From Thalassotalea sp. ND16A (GTDB taxonomy: Bacteria; Pseudomonadota; Gammaproteobacteria; Enterobacterales; Alteromonadaceae), in contig NZ_JQDZ01000047.1 in NCBI RefSeq assembly GCF_000764205.1, forward strand, positions 1-64,000: 64,000 nt of DNA, given 5' to 3'. Below the pieces are notes generated by a model, which was given only the letters and a program-made list of their open reading frames with translations, searched no databases and was not told the DNA's origin. Below, in pieces: positions 52,672 through 62,567 of the stretch (position 1 is its first letter; each line of letters begins with the position of its first letter). Both the position numbers and the translations under genes were made by a program.

Positions 52672-54798
52672 TTAAAGGCGTTTAATGCACCAGCTGTTAT
52701 GAATGTGCTTATTGCGTTTAAAATCAAAATCGCGGGTAACTTCGGTTAAATTTTCTGCTTTTAAACCCACCAGGTTTAAGCCATCAAAGTCCATTTTAAA
52801 GTTACGTTTGTTGTTGGTGAAAATTAATTCACCATTATCGGCAACCGATTTCATTCCGGTTTTGATTAAATCCATATGATCACGCTGCACATCAAAGGTT
52901 GTATCCATTCTCTTCGAGTTTGAAAAGGTAGGCGGGTCGATAAATACCACATCATATTTAAAGCTGTTGTTTTTTAACCACTGTAAACAATCGGCTTGGA
53001 TAAACTCATATTTGTGACCGCGCAATTTGTTTAACTCAAAATTATCTTGCGCCCAATCTAAATAGGTTTTGGACATATCAACAGTCGTCACTTTTTCTGC
53101 GCCGCTAATCGCCGCTTGCAGTGATACTGAACCGGTATAGGCAAACAGATTAAGTAAGGTTTTACCTTTGGCTTTTTTGGCGACAATTTTACGGGTTTTG
53201 CGATGATCTAAAAATAAACCGGTATCAAGATAATCCCATAAATTCACTTTTAACAAGGCATCATATTCTTTTACGATCAACGATTTTTTACTTTTGTTTA
53301 ACTGCTGATACTGGCTTTTGCCTTTTTGTTTAGTTCTTACTTTTAACGCAACCTTGTCAGCGTCAATGTTTAATATTTTTGGCGCCCAGAAAATCGCTTC
53401 TTGTAGACGTTTCGCCGATTTTGCTTCATCGATGTCTTTCGGTGGCGCATATTCGTGCAACACTAGATGATCGTCATAGATATCAACAGAGACATTAAAT
53501 TCAGGAATGTCGGCATCATAAACACGGTAACAATTCACATCGTTTTGCTTAAGCCAAGACTTTAAGCCTTTCACATTTTTCTTTAAGCGGTTGGCAAAGT
53601 CAGAATTTTGACCGGAGAAATCGGCTTGCACCGGGGTACGCTCTAATTGCCCGGCATCAATGTTATATAACGCCAATTGACAATCCAGCGGGCCATTTTT
53701 AAATTTATAGCGTTTAAAACTGGAAAGCTTTAATAACGATAGCATTTCAACATTGGCGGTAATAAGGCCTATTTTCCAACCTAAAAACTCTTGTTTAAAT
53801 ACTTTACCCAATTCCGTAAAGGTAGATACCAGTTCTGGTAATGAACCAATACGCTCACCATAAGGCGGGTTAAACAGAATATGTCCGGGTTCACCAAACT
53901 GGTTTTTAAGATCTTCTGCCTTACCTTGTTTGAATTCAATCATATGGCCAAGGCCAGCACTACGAGCATTGGCTTTCGCGGTTTGCAGTACCCTACCGTC
54001 CATATCAAAACCAAACACTTTCACTTTACTGTTCGCTAATGCTTGTTCAGTGTCCGTTTTTGCCGTATCAAGTAGTTGCTTGAACAAACCAGCGTCGTGA
54101 AATTTCCAACGACTAAAGCCCCATTGGACTCTATCAACACCGGGTTGCATGCCCGATGCCATTGACACCGCTTCAAGCAACAATGTGCCTGAGCCGCACA
54201 TAGGGTCTACCAATGGCTTAGTGGTATCATTTAACCAGCCAGAGCGTACAATTAGTGCTGCCGCCAGGTTTTCTTTAATTGGCGCCGCACCGGAGTGTTC
54301 CCGGTAACCGCGTTTGGACAAGGAACGGCCAGAAAAATCGACATAGAAGGTCACTTCATTCCTCAGCAACCGGGCTTGAATACGAATGTCAGGGTTGATC
54401 TTTTCAACCGATGGCCTATCTAAGCCTTCGTCCCTAAAACAATCGACTATCGCATCTTTAACGGTTAAGCCGCCAAATTGCGAGTCACGAATGTGTTCAT
54501 TTTTACCAACAAAGTCGACGGCAAAATAATCGTCACTGCTAAAATGCTCGGTCCAATCAATATCTTTTGCGGCTTTATATAGTGCATCTTTATCTTTTAC
54601 CGCGGAAGGCGCATCAATTCGAATAAGAATACGACTGGCCAAACGTGACTTTAAACAGGCTTGATAACCCGTTTCCATCGTTGCACTAAAATGCACGCCT
54701 TCCGGGCGTTGTACAACGTCACTACCGCCTATAGCAGTGATTTCATCGGCTAACAGAGGCTCGATGCCAAAAGAAGTTAAAGCTAAAAATTGTTTCAT
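52672..54798 (-). CDS. rlmL: Bifunctional 23S rRNA methyltransferase RlmKL
   Basis: A 708-residue fusion enzyme methylating G2445 (N2) and G2069 (N7) of 23S rRNA. ATG 54798 is preferred (GGA 6 bp before) over an upstream TTG. A THUMP domain (about 45-155), the RlmL Rossmann domain with SAM motif DPMCGSGTLLLEA and catalytic FNPPYGER (about 310), and the RlmK domain (about 440-708) with LLNLFAYTGSVSLQA and FIDPPTFSNSKRM are all visible. Normal length for gammaproteobacteria. Confidence 0.96.
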   Translation of the reverse strand: MKQFLALTSFGIEPLLADEITAIGGSDVVQRPEGVHFSATMETGYQACLKSRLASRILIRIDAPSAVKDKDALYKAAKDIDWTEHFSSDDYFAVDFVGKNEHIRDSQFGGLTVKDAIVDCFRDEGLDRPSVEKINPDIRIQARLLRNEVTFYVDFSGRSLSKRGYREHSGAAPIKENLAAALIVRSGWLNDTTKPLVDPMCGSGTLLLEAVSMASGMQPGVDRVQWGFSRWKFHDAGLFKQLLDTAKTDTEQALANSKVKVFGFDMDGRVLQTAKANARSAGLGHMIEFKQGKAEDLKNQFGEPGHILFNPPYGERIGSLPELVSTFTELGKVFKQEFLGWKIGLITANVEMLSLLKLSSFKRYKFKNGPLDCQLALYNIDAGQLERTPVQADFSGQNSDFANRLKKNVKGLKSWLKQNDVNCYRVYDADIPEFNVSVDIYDDHLVLHEYAPPKDIDEAKSAKRLQEAIFWAPKILNIDADKVALKVRTKQKGKSQYQQLNKSKKSLIVKEYDALLKVNLWDYLDTGLFLDHRKTRKIVAKKAKGKTLLNLFAYTGSVSLQAAISGAEKVTTVDMSKTYLDWAQDNFELNKLRGHKYEFIQADCLQWLKNNSFKYDVVFIDPPTFSNSKRMDTTFDVQRDHMDLIKTGMKSVADNGELIFTNNKRNFKMDFDGLNLVGLKAENLTEVTRDFDFKRNKHIHNSWCIKRL

Positions 54799-55038
54799 GT
54801 GGTGTTCCAAAGCATTTGATGGCGCAGATTATAAACGACCTGCCCGCATTTGTCTTATTACAAAGACAATTAAGGCAACTTTATTAACTATATGATGAGC
54901 ATTCAAAATTTTATCCCGGTAAAATTAGAAATAAGGCTTTATCATCTTAAAAACCATACAGTTTTCGCTTATAAAAAAAGCAACTGTTTATTGATTAATC
55001 ACAAATACAAATTATATTAGATATTTTGATAAATCTGC

Positions 55039-55067
55039 TTGCATTATGATACGGCAGTCCTTATAGT
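55039..55067 (+). promoter_or_regulatory. Promoter of the initiator tRNA genes
   Basis: TTGCAT, a 17-bp spacer and TATAGT, followed by the GC-rich discriminator ACGCCTCG typical of stable-RNA promoters; 17 bp before the first tRNA-fMet. Confidence 0.75.
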
Positions 55068-55083
55068 ACGCCTCGAATTCAGG

Positions 55084-55160
<77 letters not shown>

Positions 55161-55221
55161 ATTCTTATATTGAGTGTCTAACATTTAAGTAAGAAATTGC
55201 TGAATTCAAACATATTACAGG

Positions 55222-55298
<77 letters not shown>

Positions 55299-55392
55299 AC
55301 TTTCTACATTAGTAGGAAATACTGTAATATATTCATACATTTAGAATTAAAATAAATGTGGCTTGTTTAAGAGTTTTCTTAAACCATTCGGA

Positions 55393-55469
<77 letters not shown>

Positions 55470-55563
55470 ACTTTCTACATTAGTAGGAAATACTGTAATA
55501 TATTCATACATTTAGAATTAAAATAAATGTGGCTTGTTTAAGAGTTTTCTTAAACCATTCGGA

Positions 55564-55651
<88 letters not shown>

Positions 55652-55667
55652 ACTCCGATATTATAGT

Positions 55668-55702
55668 AAACGAAAAAAAGACCGTAAGGTCTTTTTTCGT
55701 TT
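55668..55702 (+). terminator. Terminator in tandem unit 1
   Basis: AAACGAAAAAAAGACC/GGTCTTTTTTCGTTT inverted repeat, strong Rho-independent type, repeated 168 bp later at 55836 and at 56004. Confidence 0.88.
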
Positions 55703-55748
55703 CTGTAGTTTGATAAATCAATTTCAATATCCTGATATGTAGACCGTT

Positions 55749-55782
<34 letters not shown>

Positions 55783-55835
55783 CAGTTCACTCATACCAAA
55801 ATCAGGGCTCCCGCAACCAATTCCGATATTATAGT

Positions 55836-55870
55836 AAACGAAAAAAAGACCGTAAGGTCTTTTTTCGTTT
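55836..55870 (+). terminator. Terminator in tandem unit 2
   Basis: Exact copy of the stem-loop at 55668-55702. Confidence 0.85.
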
Positions 55871-55916
55871 CTGTAGTTTGATAAATCAATTTCAATATCC
55901 TGATATGTAGACCGTT

Positions 55917-55950
<34 letters not shown>

Positions 55951-56003
55951 CAGTTCACTCATACCAAAATCAGGGCTCCCGCAACCAATTCCGATATTAT
56001 AGT

Positions 56004-56038
56004 AAACGAAAAAAAGACCGTAAGGTCTTTTTTCGTTT
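56004..56038 (+). terminator. Terminator in tandem unit 3
   Basis: Exact copy of the stem-loop at 55668-55702. The fourth unit lacks it and runs into unique sequence. Confidence 0.85.
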
Positions 56039-56084
56039 CTGTAGTTTGATAAATCAATTTCAATATCCTGATATGTAGACCGTT

Positions 56085-56118
<34 letters not shown>

Positions 56119-56239
56119 CAGTTCACTCATACCAAAATCAGGGCTCCCGCAACCAATTTAACGTGTTGTTTTATTGAAAGTTTCAAATTCCCTCTTAAAT
56201 AAGACTTGTTGGTCCATAATAAATCCCTTTTAACATAAA

Positions 56240-56277
56240 AAAACACCTTAACAACGCAAGCAGCAATTAAGGTGTTT
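56240..56277 (-). terminator. Terminator between tRNA array and toxin-antitoxin genes
   Basis: AAACACCTTAA...TTAAGGTGTTT stem, 13 bp after the YoeB stop on the minus strand; it can serve both sides. Confidence 0.8.
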
Positions 56278-56289
56278 GTACTTGTATAT

Positions 56290-56589
56290 TTAGTAGTGGA
56301 AGCGAGCCATCACTATACAAAGTTCACCGTCTTTTATCGTATAGACAAAACGATGAGTTGAATCAATTCTTCTAGAATAAAAACCTTTCAAATCTCCGGA
56401 GAGTTTTTCTGGTTTTCCTATCCCTGAATAAGGACATTTTAAAGCATCCTCAATCAAATCATTTAAGCGTTCGAATTTTTTATTATCGTTCTTTCGCCAG
56501 TATTGATAGTCTTCCCAACCTAACTCAGAAAAGACTACTTGTTTTTCGTTCTTAAGCTCATTATTGAGCTTCTTTTTTATCTTCGACAT
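56290..56589 (-). CDS. yoeB: YoeB-family toxin (ribosome-dependent mRNA interferase)
   Basis: A 99-residue RelE-fold toxin. VVFSELGWEDYQYW corresponds to the YoeB N-terminus; the catalytic Glu is in GKPEKLSGDLKGFYSRRID (with the catalytic Arg), and it ends in RFHY with the conserved C-terminal His-Tyr. It has about 15 extra N-terminal residues rich in Lys, since the only ATG lies within the antitoxin 3' end (29-bp overlap). YoeB cuts mRNA in the ribosomal A site. No lesion is seen, so the pair may be active. Confidence 0.93.
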   Translation of the reverse strand: MSKIKKKLNNELKNEKQVVFSELGWEDYQYWRKNDNKKFERLNDLIEDALKCPYSGIGKPEKLSGDLKGFYSRRIDSTHRFVYTIKDGELCIVMARFHY

Positions 56590-56836
56590 TAAAATTTATC
56601 TCCTGAGATACTGTGGAGCCTGCTTTTAATTGTCCAATTGATGCTATCAAGCGGTCTGCATTATTTTTTGAACCTAGCAAGTATAATGTTTCTTGCATGC
56701 TTTCAAAATCTTCTCGCGCAATCATAACTACATCAGCACTTTTGCTCGTTATTAATAACGGCTCATGACGATCGGCTACAGCTTCAATCGACGCCTTAAA
56801 ATTGGCTCTTGTTTCGCTATATGTTTGTACATTCAT
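56561..56836 (-). CDS. yefM: YefM/Phd-family antitoxin
   Basis: A 91-residue antitoxin. ATG 56836 gives MNVQTYSETRANFKASIEAV, the usual YefM start; the frame extends 11 codons upstream without support. The N-terminal DNA-binding fold continues with LLITSKSADVVMIAREDFESMQETLYLL, and the C-terminal tail is acidic (NVEDKKEAQ) for toxin wrapping. It overlaps and precedes yoeB and would repress the pair by binding its own promoter. Confidence 0.92.
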   Translation of the reverse strand: MNVQTYSETRANFKASIEAVADRHEPLLITSKSADVVMIAREDFESMQETLYLLGSKNNADRLIASIGQLKAGSTVSQEINFNVEDKKEAQ

Positions 56837-57302
56837 TGTGTTTATTTCGGTAACGCTTATTAGGCGCAAATCCAGGCTTTCCCAGCCCTATCATTGTTTC
56901 CATCAGTCTTCATTGCTTATTGCCTGCTTAAAGCACTCAATCAAGGTAAAGTTATTGATGAAATTTACCAGTTCCTCTATTTTTTATAGTTGCAAAAGTA
57001 CAACTATTGGCCTTTCATTATTTACTTCGTTCAGAGTACGCTTCTAATATACTATTTGCGCTACTGCCGTAACGAAGAGTAATGTTTCCATCACTAAGAA
57101 CAATAGTACAACTTTTTGTACCACACGTCAATAATGGTACAAAAATTAGTACAACTTTTAATGAGATGAAATTTATCGTGTAGAGAGGTTAATGAGCATA
57201 AAAAAGATAGGTGAGTTTCTAACGATAAAGGAACCGGCTACATATCGAATTGTAGTTAGAATCAATCACACCACGTCAATGTTCACACCCTAGATGCAGT
57301 AA
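56837..57302. other. Gap with AGTACAAC repeats and an HTH-like gene scrap
   Basis: Contains the antitoxin promoter side and three AGTACAAC motifs (56997, 57105, 57148). The second is part of a perfect GTACAA/TTGTAC inverted repeat (57106-57121). A 33-codon frame at 57192-57293 is listed separately. No other gene is seen. Confidence 0.55.
57192..57293 (+). pseudogene. Possible scrap of an excisionase/MerR-type HTH gene
   Basis: AGAGAGG precedes ATG 57192. The 33 codons start SIKKIGEFLTIKEPATYRI, which resembles the opening of excisionase-type helix-turn-helix proteins (FLTIKEAATYL), and then lose all similarity before a stop. The upstream AGTACAAC inverted repeats could be its old operator. 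It may also be chance. Confidence 0.3.
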
Positions 57303-58091
57303 TTATTGCAACTCAAATTCATCAGCATCCAGAAATGCAGGAAAGTCACGTTTGAATTTCTCAAGCTTGCTAAAATCGAGTTGCGTACTAATAATTTGTT
57401 GTTGATTATCAGCGGCACAAATAATGGTTTCGCCACTAAAATCAATTATCGTTGTGCCACCAGAGTGTGAAGTATTTCTGCCATCTGCTCCGATGCGATT
57501 GACGCCAACAACCCAAGTTTGATTCTCCATTGCCCGCGCTGTTAATAAGGTATCCCAAACATGGCGTCGCGCCGCAGGCCAATTAGCGACATTGACCATG
57601 AGATCGTAGTCCTGGCGGTTTCTCGACCAAACAGGAAAGCGTAAATCGTAACAAACCAAGGGCAGTATTTTGATGCCATTAATGGTGATTAGTTTTCGCT
57701 TTTGCCCTTGTTCGACATGATCTTGCTCTTTGCCCAGGCGAAATAAATGGCGTTTGTCGTAATGTTCAACTGTGCCATTAGCCCATACCCAATAAAAACG
57801 ATTCACCTTCTTATCGTTTTTATTGACTAACACACTGCCAGCAACGACACAGTTATATTGCTGTGCCATTTTCTTTAGCCAGACTAAGGCAATGCCGCCA
57901 TCTTCGGCCTCTGCCACGCCTTTTTTATTAATACAGAAGCCCGTTGAAAATGTTTCTGGCAGCAATAATAAGTCGGCGGCAGCATTTTCACTAAAGTGAT
58001 CGGCGATCAGCTGTTCTAAGCGATTAAAATTGGCTTGTTGATCTAACCAATGAATATCGTATTGCACTGCGGCTATGATTAAAGTTGACAT
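57303..58091 (-). CDS. Omega-amidase (nitrilase family, YafV/NIT2-like)
   Basis: A 262-residue carbon-nitrogen hydrolase. The catalytic triad is Glu41 in LPETFSTGF, Lys in HYDKRHLFRLG (about 110) and Cys in PLVCYDLRFPVWSR (about 146). YafV-type enzymes hydrolyse 2-oxoglutaramate and 2-oxosuccinamate. Its start overlaps the aminotransferase stop by 13 bp; that enzyme makes an oxoacid amide when glutamine donates the amino group, so the two form a transaminase/omega-amidase pathway. Confidence 0.9.
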   Translation of the reverse strand: MSTLIIAAVQYDIHWLDQQANFNRLEQLIADHFSENAAADLLLLPETFSTGFCINKKGVAEAEDGGIALVWLKKMAQQYNCVVAGSVLVNKNDKKVNRFYWVWANGTVEHYDKRHLFRLGKEQDHVEQGQKRKLITINGIKILPLVCYDLRFPVWSRNRQDYDLMVNVANWPAARRHVWDTLLTARAMENQTWVVGVNRIGADGRNTSHSGGTTIIDFSGETIICAADNQQQIISTQLDFSKLEKFKRDFPAFLDADEFELQ

Positions 58092-59266
58092 AATATTTCT
58101 GCGGCTTTTAGTAGGGTGTCGTCGTTTTTTGCAAAACAGAGGCGGATCACTTTATTATTTTGAAGATAATTCAGCCGTTGTTTCGCTTGGTAAAATGGAC
58201 TGAGTGGGATAGCAGCCACGCCTTTCTCTTTTGCTAGCCAATGACAAAATTGACGATCATTGAGTTTTGATATCGCTGAATAATCCAATAATAAGAAATA
58301 AGTCCCTTTTGACGGCAGTATGGTAAAACGTGAATCCTTTAGTGCGTTGATCAGTACATCTCGTTTTTGCTGATAGAAACTTGCTAAGCTGGTGACATGC
58401 AATGGTTGCTCTTTTAACATTTGCGCAATCGATATTTGTGCCGGAGTAAATGCGCTAAAGGTGACGTATTGATGGATTTTTCTAAACTCGCTAGTAAGCT
58501 CTTTTGGTGCGGCGCAATAGCCCATTTTCCAGCCAGTGCAATGAAAGGTTTTACCAAAGCTGGATACAACCAAGGCTCGTTTAAATAACTCGGGATAGCG
58601 CAACACACTTTCATGGCGTAAGTCATCAAAGGTGATGTGTTCGTATACTTCGTCGCTGATCACATATAAATTATATTTTTCAATCAATGCCTGTAGCGCA
58701 CTAAGATCCGACTGGCTGAGTATTGAGCCTGTTGGGTTGTGTGGGCTGTTGATGATAATAGCGCGTGTATTTGCATTAATGGTCTGCTCGACCAGTGACC
58801 AGTTTATTCCATAACTTGGAACATCAAGTGCTATATGGCGACAAATTCCGCCAGCAAGCTCAACGGCAGGTGCATAAGAGTCGTAGGCGGGATCAAAAAT
58901 AATCACTTCATCATCTTTGCGCACCAGGGTTTGGATAGCTACCCATAATGCTTCTGTCGCCCCAGAAGTAATAGTAACGTTGTTTAGCCCATCGAGCTGT
59001 TGTTCTACAGCTAAATGAGTTTGATATTGCCTATGTACCATTTTGGCAATTTGCGTTAACAGCTCAGGCAACCCGTTTGATGGTGAGTATTGATTCTGCC
59101 CGGCACTAATCGCTTGGTTAATTTTATCTTTCAAAAAAGCCGGGGTATCAAATTCAGGGAAGCCTTGCGATAAATTTATCGCCTGATGTTGATTCGCCAT
59201 AATCGACATTTCAGTGAAAATACTGGTATCTAAGTTTGGCAGTTTACTGGTAAAAGAGGATGACAC
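58079..59266 (-). CDS. Methionine aminotransferase (YbdL-like, PLP-dependent)
   Basis: A 395-residue class I/II aminotransferase. The PLP Lys is in SSFGKTFHCTGWKMGY (about 240); NSPHNPTGS and the Arg near the C-terminus (IRLCFAKND) bind substrate carboxylates. YbdL-type enzymes convert 4-methylthio-2-oxobutyrate to methionine, often with glutamine as donor. Co-transcribed with the omega-amidase, which fits methionine salvage. The C-terminus is normal. Confidence 0.9.
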   Translation of the reverse strand: MSSSFTSKLPNLDTSIFTEMSIMANQHQAINLSQGFPEFDTPAFLKDKINQAISAGQNQYSPSNGLPELLTQIAKMVHRQYQTHLAVEQQLDGLNNVTITSGATEALWVAIQTLVRKDDEVIIFDPAYDSYAPAVELAGGICRHIALDVPSYGINWSLVEQTINANTRAIIINSPHNPTGSILSQSDLSALQALIEKYNLYVISDEVYEHITFDDLRHESVLRYPELFKRALVVSSFGKTFHCTGWKMGYCAAPKELTSEFRKIHQYVTFSAFTPAQISIAQMLKEQPLHVTSLASFYQQKRDVLINALKDSRFTILPSKGTYFLLLDYSAISKLNDRQFCHWLAKEKGVAAIPLSPFYQAKQRLNYLQNNKVIRLCFAKNDDTLLKAAEILCQL

Positions 59267-59489
59267 AAAAGGCTCCTGTGATGTTGTTTAAGTGGGTATT
59301 GAAACAAAGTTCGAATGTTAAGGATAACGATTTATTAATTCAATTGTTATCAATTTTTAAACCACACTCCAAAATAAATTTTCTAAGCCTCTGAAATAGT
59401 TAAGAGTTTAGTAAAGACAATGGTGAATTTTATATTTTTTACTAATATAAGTAGATAGTCATTAATCGTTAAACACGCAGAGGCACAAC

Positions 59490-60692
59490 GTGCACGATAG
59501 GCCCGCATTAATCCTGACCGCTCTATTGATTTTATTATTTGGTTTAATTTCGAAAAAAGCTGAACACTCCATCGTTTCAGCGCCTATGGTTTTTGTCGCC
59601 ATTGGTGTTCTGGTGAGTCCATTAGGGTTAGATCTTTTTCAAGCCCAGTTTCACGGCGAGGCAGTTAAGGGTATTGCCGAAATCACCTTGCTGATGATTT
59701 TATTTATTGATGCTTCATTTATTAAATTTTCGCACCTTAAACAGCGTCTCGCCGGGGTTCCTGCAAGGTTATTGTTAGTTGGGCTGCCTTTAACCATGAT
59801 ACTAGGAACCGTTGTCGGCTACTTTATTTTCCCTGCCGTGAATATTTGGTATTTAGTGATATTGGCATTAATTTTATCGCCAACCGATGCCGCTTTAGGA
59901 CAAGCCGTAGTGAAAAGCGATGCCGTGCCGGAAAAAATCAGAGATTCGATCAGTATCGAGAGTGGCTTAAATGATGGTATCGCATTGCCGCTAATTCTGG
60001 TCTGCATTGCGATACTGGGCAGTGGTGATTTTACCCTATCTACTGATGATAAATGGCTGAGATATCTAGCGTTACAACTCACTTTAGGGCCTTTATTTGG
60101 CGCAGTCGTCGGCATAGTAGGAGGAAGGCTGGTTGAATGGGCATCGGCGAAAGACTGGATGGAACCTACTTTTCAACGCTTAGCTTCCTTTTCTCTTGCG
60201 TTACTGGCATATGCTTGCGCTGAATTATTTCATGGTAACGGCTTTATCGCCGCTTTTGTTGCAGGCCTAACTCTGGGGGTTAAATCGCCAATGGTTCGCC
60301 TGCGACTGCAAGAATTTGGTGAGGCCGAAGGCCAGTTATTGTCGCTGTTTATCTTCCTTATCCTGGGCTTGGTTGCCGTGCCTTTTGCTTATCAATTCTG
60401 GACCAGAGAAATCGTTATTTATGCATTGTTAAGTTTAACCCTAATTCGCATGCTACCGGTTATGCTCTGTCTGCTCGGCACCGGGTTACCGTTTTACAGC
60501 AAAATTTTTATTGCCTGGTTTGGACCCCGCGGCATTGCATCATTTTTATACTTGTTGATCATGGTAAGTGATTTGGGCATAAAGGGCTACGAACAAGTTT
60601 TAGCAACCATTATTCTCACTGTGCTAATGAGCGTTTTTGCTCATGGCATATCTGCGGTGGCGATGAGTGATAAGTTTAAAAAAACGCTTTGA
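59490..60692 (+). CDS. Cation:proton antiporter (NhaP/CPA1 type)
   Basis: A 400-residue inner-membrane protein with about twelve TM segments. GTG 59490 is the start (GAGG 6 bp before). The Na_H_Exchanger fold is seen in LMILFIDASFIKF, LILSPTDAALGQAVV (TD pair of the ion site) and ISIESGLNDGIALPLI (ND pair), plus WFGPRGIASFLYLL near the C-terminus. CPA1 members exchange Na+ or K+ for protons, useful in sea water. There is no long cytosolic tail. Confidence 0.9.
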   Translation: MHDRPALILTALLILLFGLISKKAEHSIVSAPMVFVAIGVLVSPLGLDLFQAQFHGEAVKGIAEITLLMILFIDASFIKFSHLKQRLAGVPARLLLVGLPLTMILGTVVGYFIFPAVNIWYLVILALILSPTDAALGQAVVKSDAVPEKIRDSISIESGLNDGIALPLILVCIAILGSGDFTLSTDDKWLRYLALQLTLGPLFGAVVGIVGGRLVEWASAKDWMEPTFQRLASFSLALLAYACAELFHGNGFIAAFVAGLTLGVKSPMVRLRLQEFGEAEGQLLSLFIFLILGLVAVPFAYQFWTREIVIYALLSLTLIRMLPVMLCLLGTGLPFYSKIFIAWFGPRGIASFLYLLIMVSDLGIKGYEQVLATIILTVLMSVFAHGISAVAMSDKFKKTL

Positions 60693-60880
60693 TTTTAGCA
60701 TGATTAAAAACTTGCAACGATTTATCGGTTAATTTACCGATTTCAGTTGCTCAGCTAGACATCCACAAGTCGCTAAAAATAAACTGGCTGCCGCAGCCAA
60801 TTCTCACCAACACGAAAGAATCCCTTACAGTTAATGTAATCGGGATTTTTCGTATCTGGCGTTGGATTAATTATCTGCTA

Positions 60881-61291
60881 TTATTTTTCCACAACTTCGT
60901 TGTTATTAATAATATAAACATCTTTGCCTTTAAGCACACCTGTACACTGTTCATTAGGTTTAGCACACCAAGCATCGACTACATGCAATTCATCTTCTGC
61001 TTTTACAATGTAGCGCCAGCCGTAAAGAACTTCTTTTTTCTTTTGTGCCGCTTTTCTTGCACCAATAAGGCCACCAGCTACTTTTGCCGCATCATTACCA
61101 CTCCCGGAACCAAATGCCGAGCCAATGCCAACACCAATAGCAGCGCCAAGAACAGGCCGACCATCACGGCCAACTTCTGTGGTGATGACTTCTGACTTTT
61201 CAACAACGCCTTCAATAACATTGGAAGCGGCGAAGGTTTGGCTGGCAAACAAGGTAACAAATACTAGTGCTATTGCTTTAAATTTTATCAT
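60881..61291 (-). CDS. Glycine-zipper envelope protein
   Basis: A 136-residue protein with a signal peptide (cleavage after TFAA, residue 21), a glycine-zipper segment (VLGAAIGVGIGSAFGSGSGND...VAGGLIGARKAA, about 47-81) resembling SlyB/Rickettsia 17-kDa surface antigen folds, and a C-terminal part with YGWRYIVKAEDELHVVDAW and two Cys that may pair. No lipobox. It is probably periplasmic or membrane-inserted; its role is unknown. An imperfect hairpin at about 60820-60856 may end it. Confidence 0.78.
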   Translation of the reverse strand: MIKFKAIALVFVTLFASQTFAASNVIEGVVEKSEVITTEVGRDGRPVLGAAIGVGIGSAFGSGSGNDAAKVAGGLIGARKAAQKKKEVLYGWRYIVKAEDELHVVDAWCAKPNEQCTGVLKGKDVYIINNNEVVEK

Positions 61292-61481
61292 CTTATTTCT
61301 TCATCCTTATAAGTCTTAACTTAACAACAAACGAGATAAGCTTATGCGCAGATTTTTCTAGCTAGACTTCAGCTCGTTCAACTAATGAGCAAATAATACC
61401 CAGTTTGAATTATTCCGTCCAATGACTTATTCTCAGAACTAACATTCCTAAAAGTCATATCTGAATTGAATAGTAGAGTTA

Positions 61482-62414
61482 ATGATGATTGATACTGAAA
61501 AGAAGCTTTCCCGGTTGGATTTTAATTTACTCATTCCTTTGAGTGTTTTACTTAAAGAAAAGAACATCAGCAGAGCTGCAGAACAACTTTCGATATCGCA
61601 ATCAGGAATGAGCAAAACCTTGCAAAGGCTGAGAGATTTATTTGACGACCCTTTGTTTTATCGTACCAGTAGAGGCGTGATTCCAACAGTAAGAGCCAAA
61701 GAGTTAGAGCTGTTATTACCAGACGTGGTGGCTGCGCTTGAAAACATCATGATAAGTAGTAGCTTTGATCCGAAAACAAGCGAGAAATGTTTTAATATTT
61801 CGGTACCGGCTATTTTAAGCCACTCCATTACCCTGCCATTAATTAACCACCTGATAGAACATGCGCCCAATGTACGCATCAATGAACAACAAATACTGCT
61901 TAACCCACTCCCTCTACTCGAGTCTGGCGCGTTAGATTTTGCTGTACATCTGCAGAAACCTGATGACAATAATTTTGCCGCAATTTCTTTAGGGCAGGTA
62001 ACGCCAATAATTTATGCAAAGCAAAATCACCCTCTGTTTAAGTATAAACAGGTGTCTTTAGAGCACTGCTTAGCTTATAACTTTGTTGAATTATTGATAT
62101 CGTCTGGCGATGTTATACCTGCTGACAATCCATTGAATAAATTATTATTTGGAGAAAATAAAGTCAAACAAACCATCCTCACCAGCAGTCAAATGCATAT
62201 CTTAATCGAGGTAATGAATCACTCAGATTACTTATTCGTCGGCTCCAGCCTACAGATGTCATCAATGTCACTAAGCCAACAAATAAAGCCGGTATATGAA
62301 TTTGACATGTCTAATAAGAAACCGTTTGACTTGTATCTGATTCATCATAATCGAATCACCAATAGTGAAGCTCATCAATGGTTAAAACAATTATTCATGA
62401 CCAGCACAATCTAA
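61482..62414 (+). CDS. LysR-family transcriptional regulator
   Basis: A 310-residue LTTR: N-terminal winged HTH (LDFNLLIPLSVLLKEKNISRAAEQL...LSISQSGMSKTLQRLRDLF) and a C-terminal effector domain of two Rossmann-like lobes (FNISVPAILSHSITLP). The NHHR/LeuO-like subgroup often begins with the DFNLL phrase seen here. No divergent target gene is obvious: the neighbour on the left is the glycine-zipper gene, divergent with a 190-bp spacer, which is a candidate target. Confidence 0.9.
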   Translation: MMIDTEKKLSRLDFNLLIPLSVLLKEKNISRAAEQLSISQSGMSKTLQRLRDLFDDPLFYRTSRGVIPTVRAKELELLLPDVVAALENIMISSSFDPKTSEKCFNISVPAILSHSITLPLINHLIEHAPNVRINEQQILLNPLPLLESGALDFAVHLQKPDDNNFAAISLGQVTPIIYAKQNHPLFKYKQVSLEHCLAYNFVELLISSGDVIPADNPLNKLLFGENKVKQTILTSSQMHILIEVMNHSDYLFVGSSLQMSSMSLSQQIKPVYEFDMSNKKPFDLYLIHHNRITNSEAHQWLKQLFMTSTI

Positions 62415-62567
62415 CTCTAGCGAAGGAGTGGAATAATTCTCTTAGTGAACATTACGAGCAAAAAAACAAGCGATTAATCGTCAATATTTTACCAATACAT
62501 TTTTATTAACCATACTTTAGCTATGCCATAATTTAGTATGATGACTTAGCCTGATAACTAATACCCT

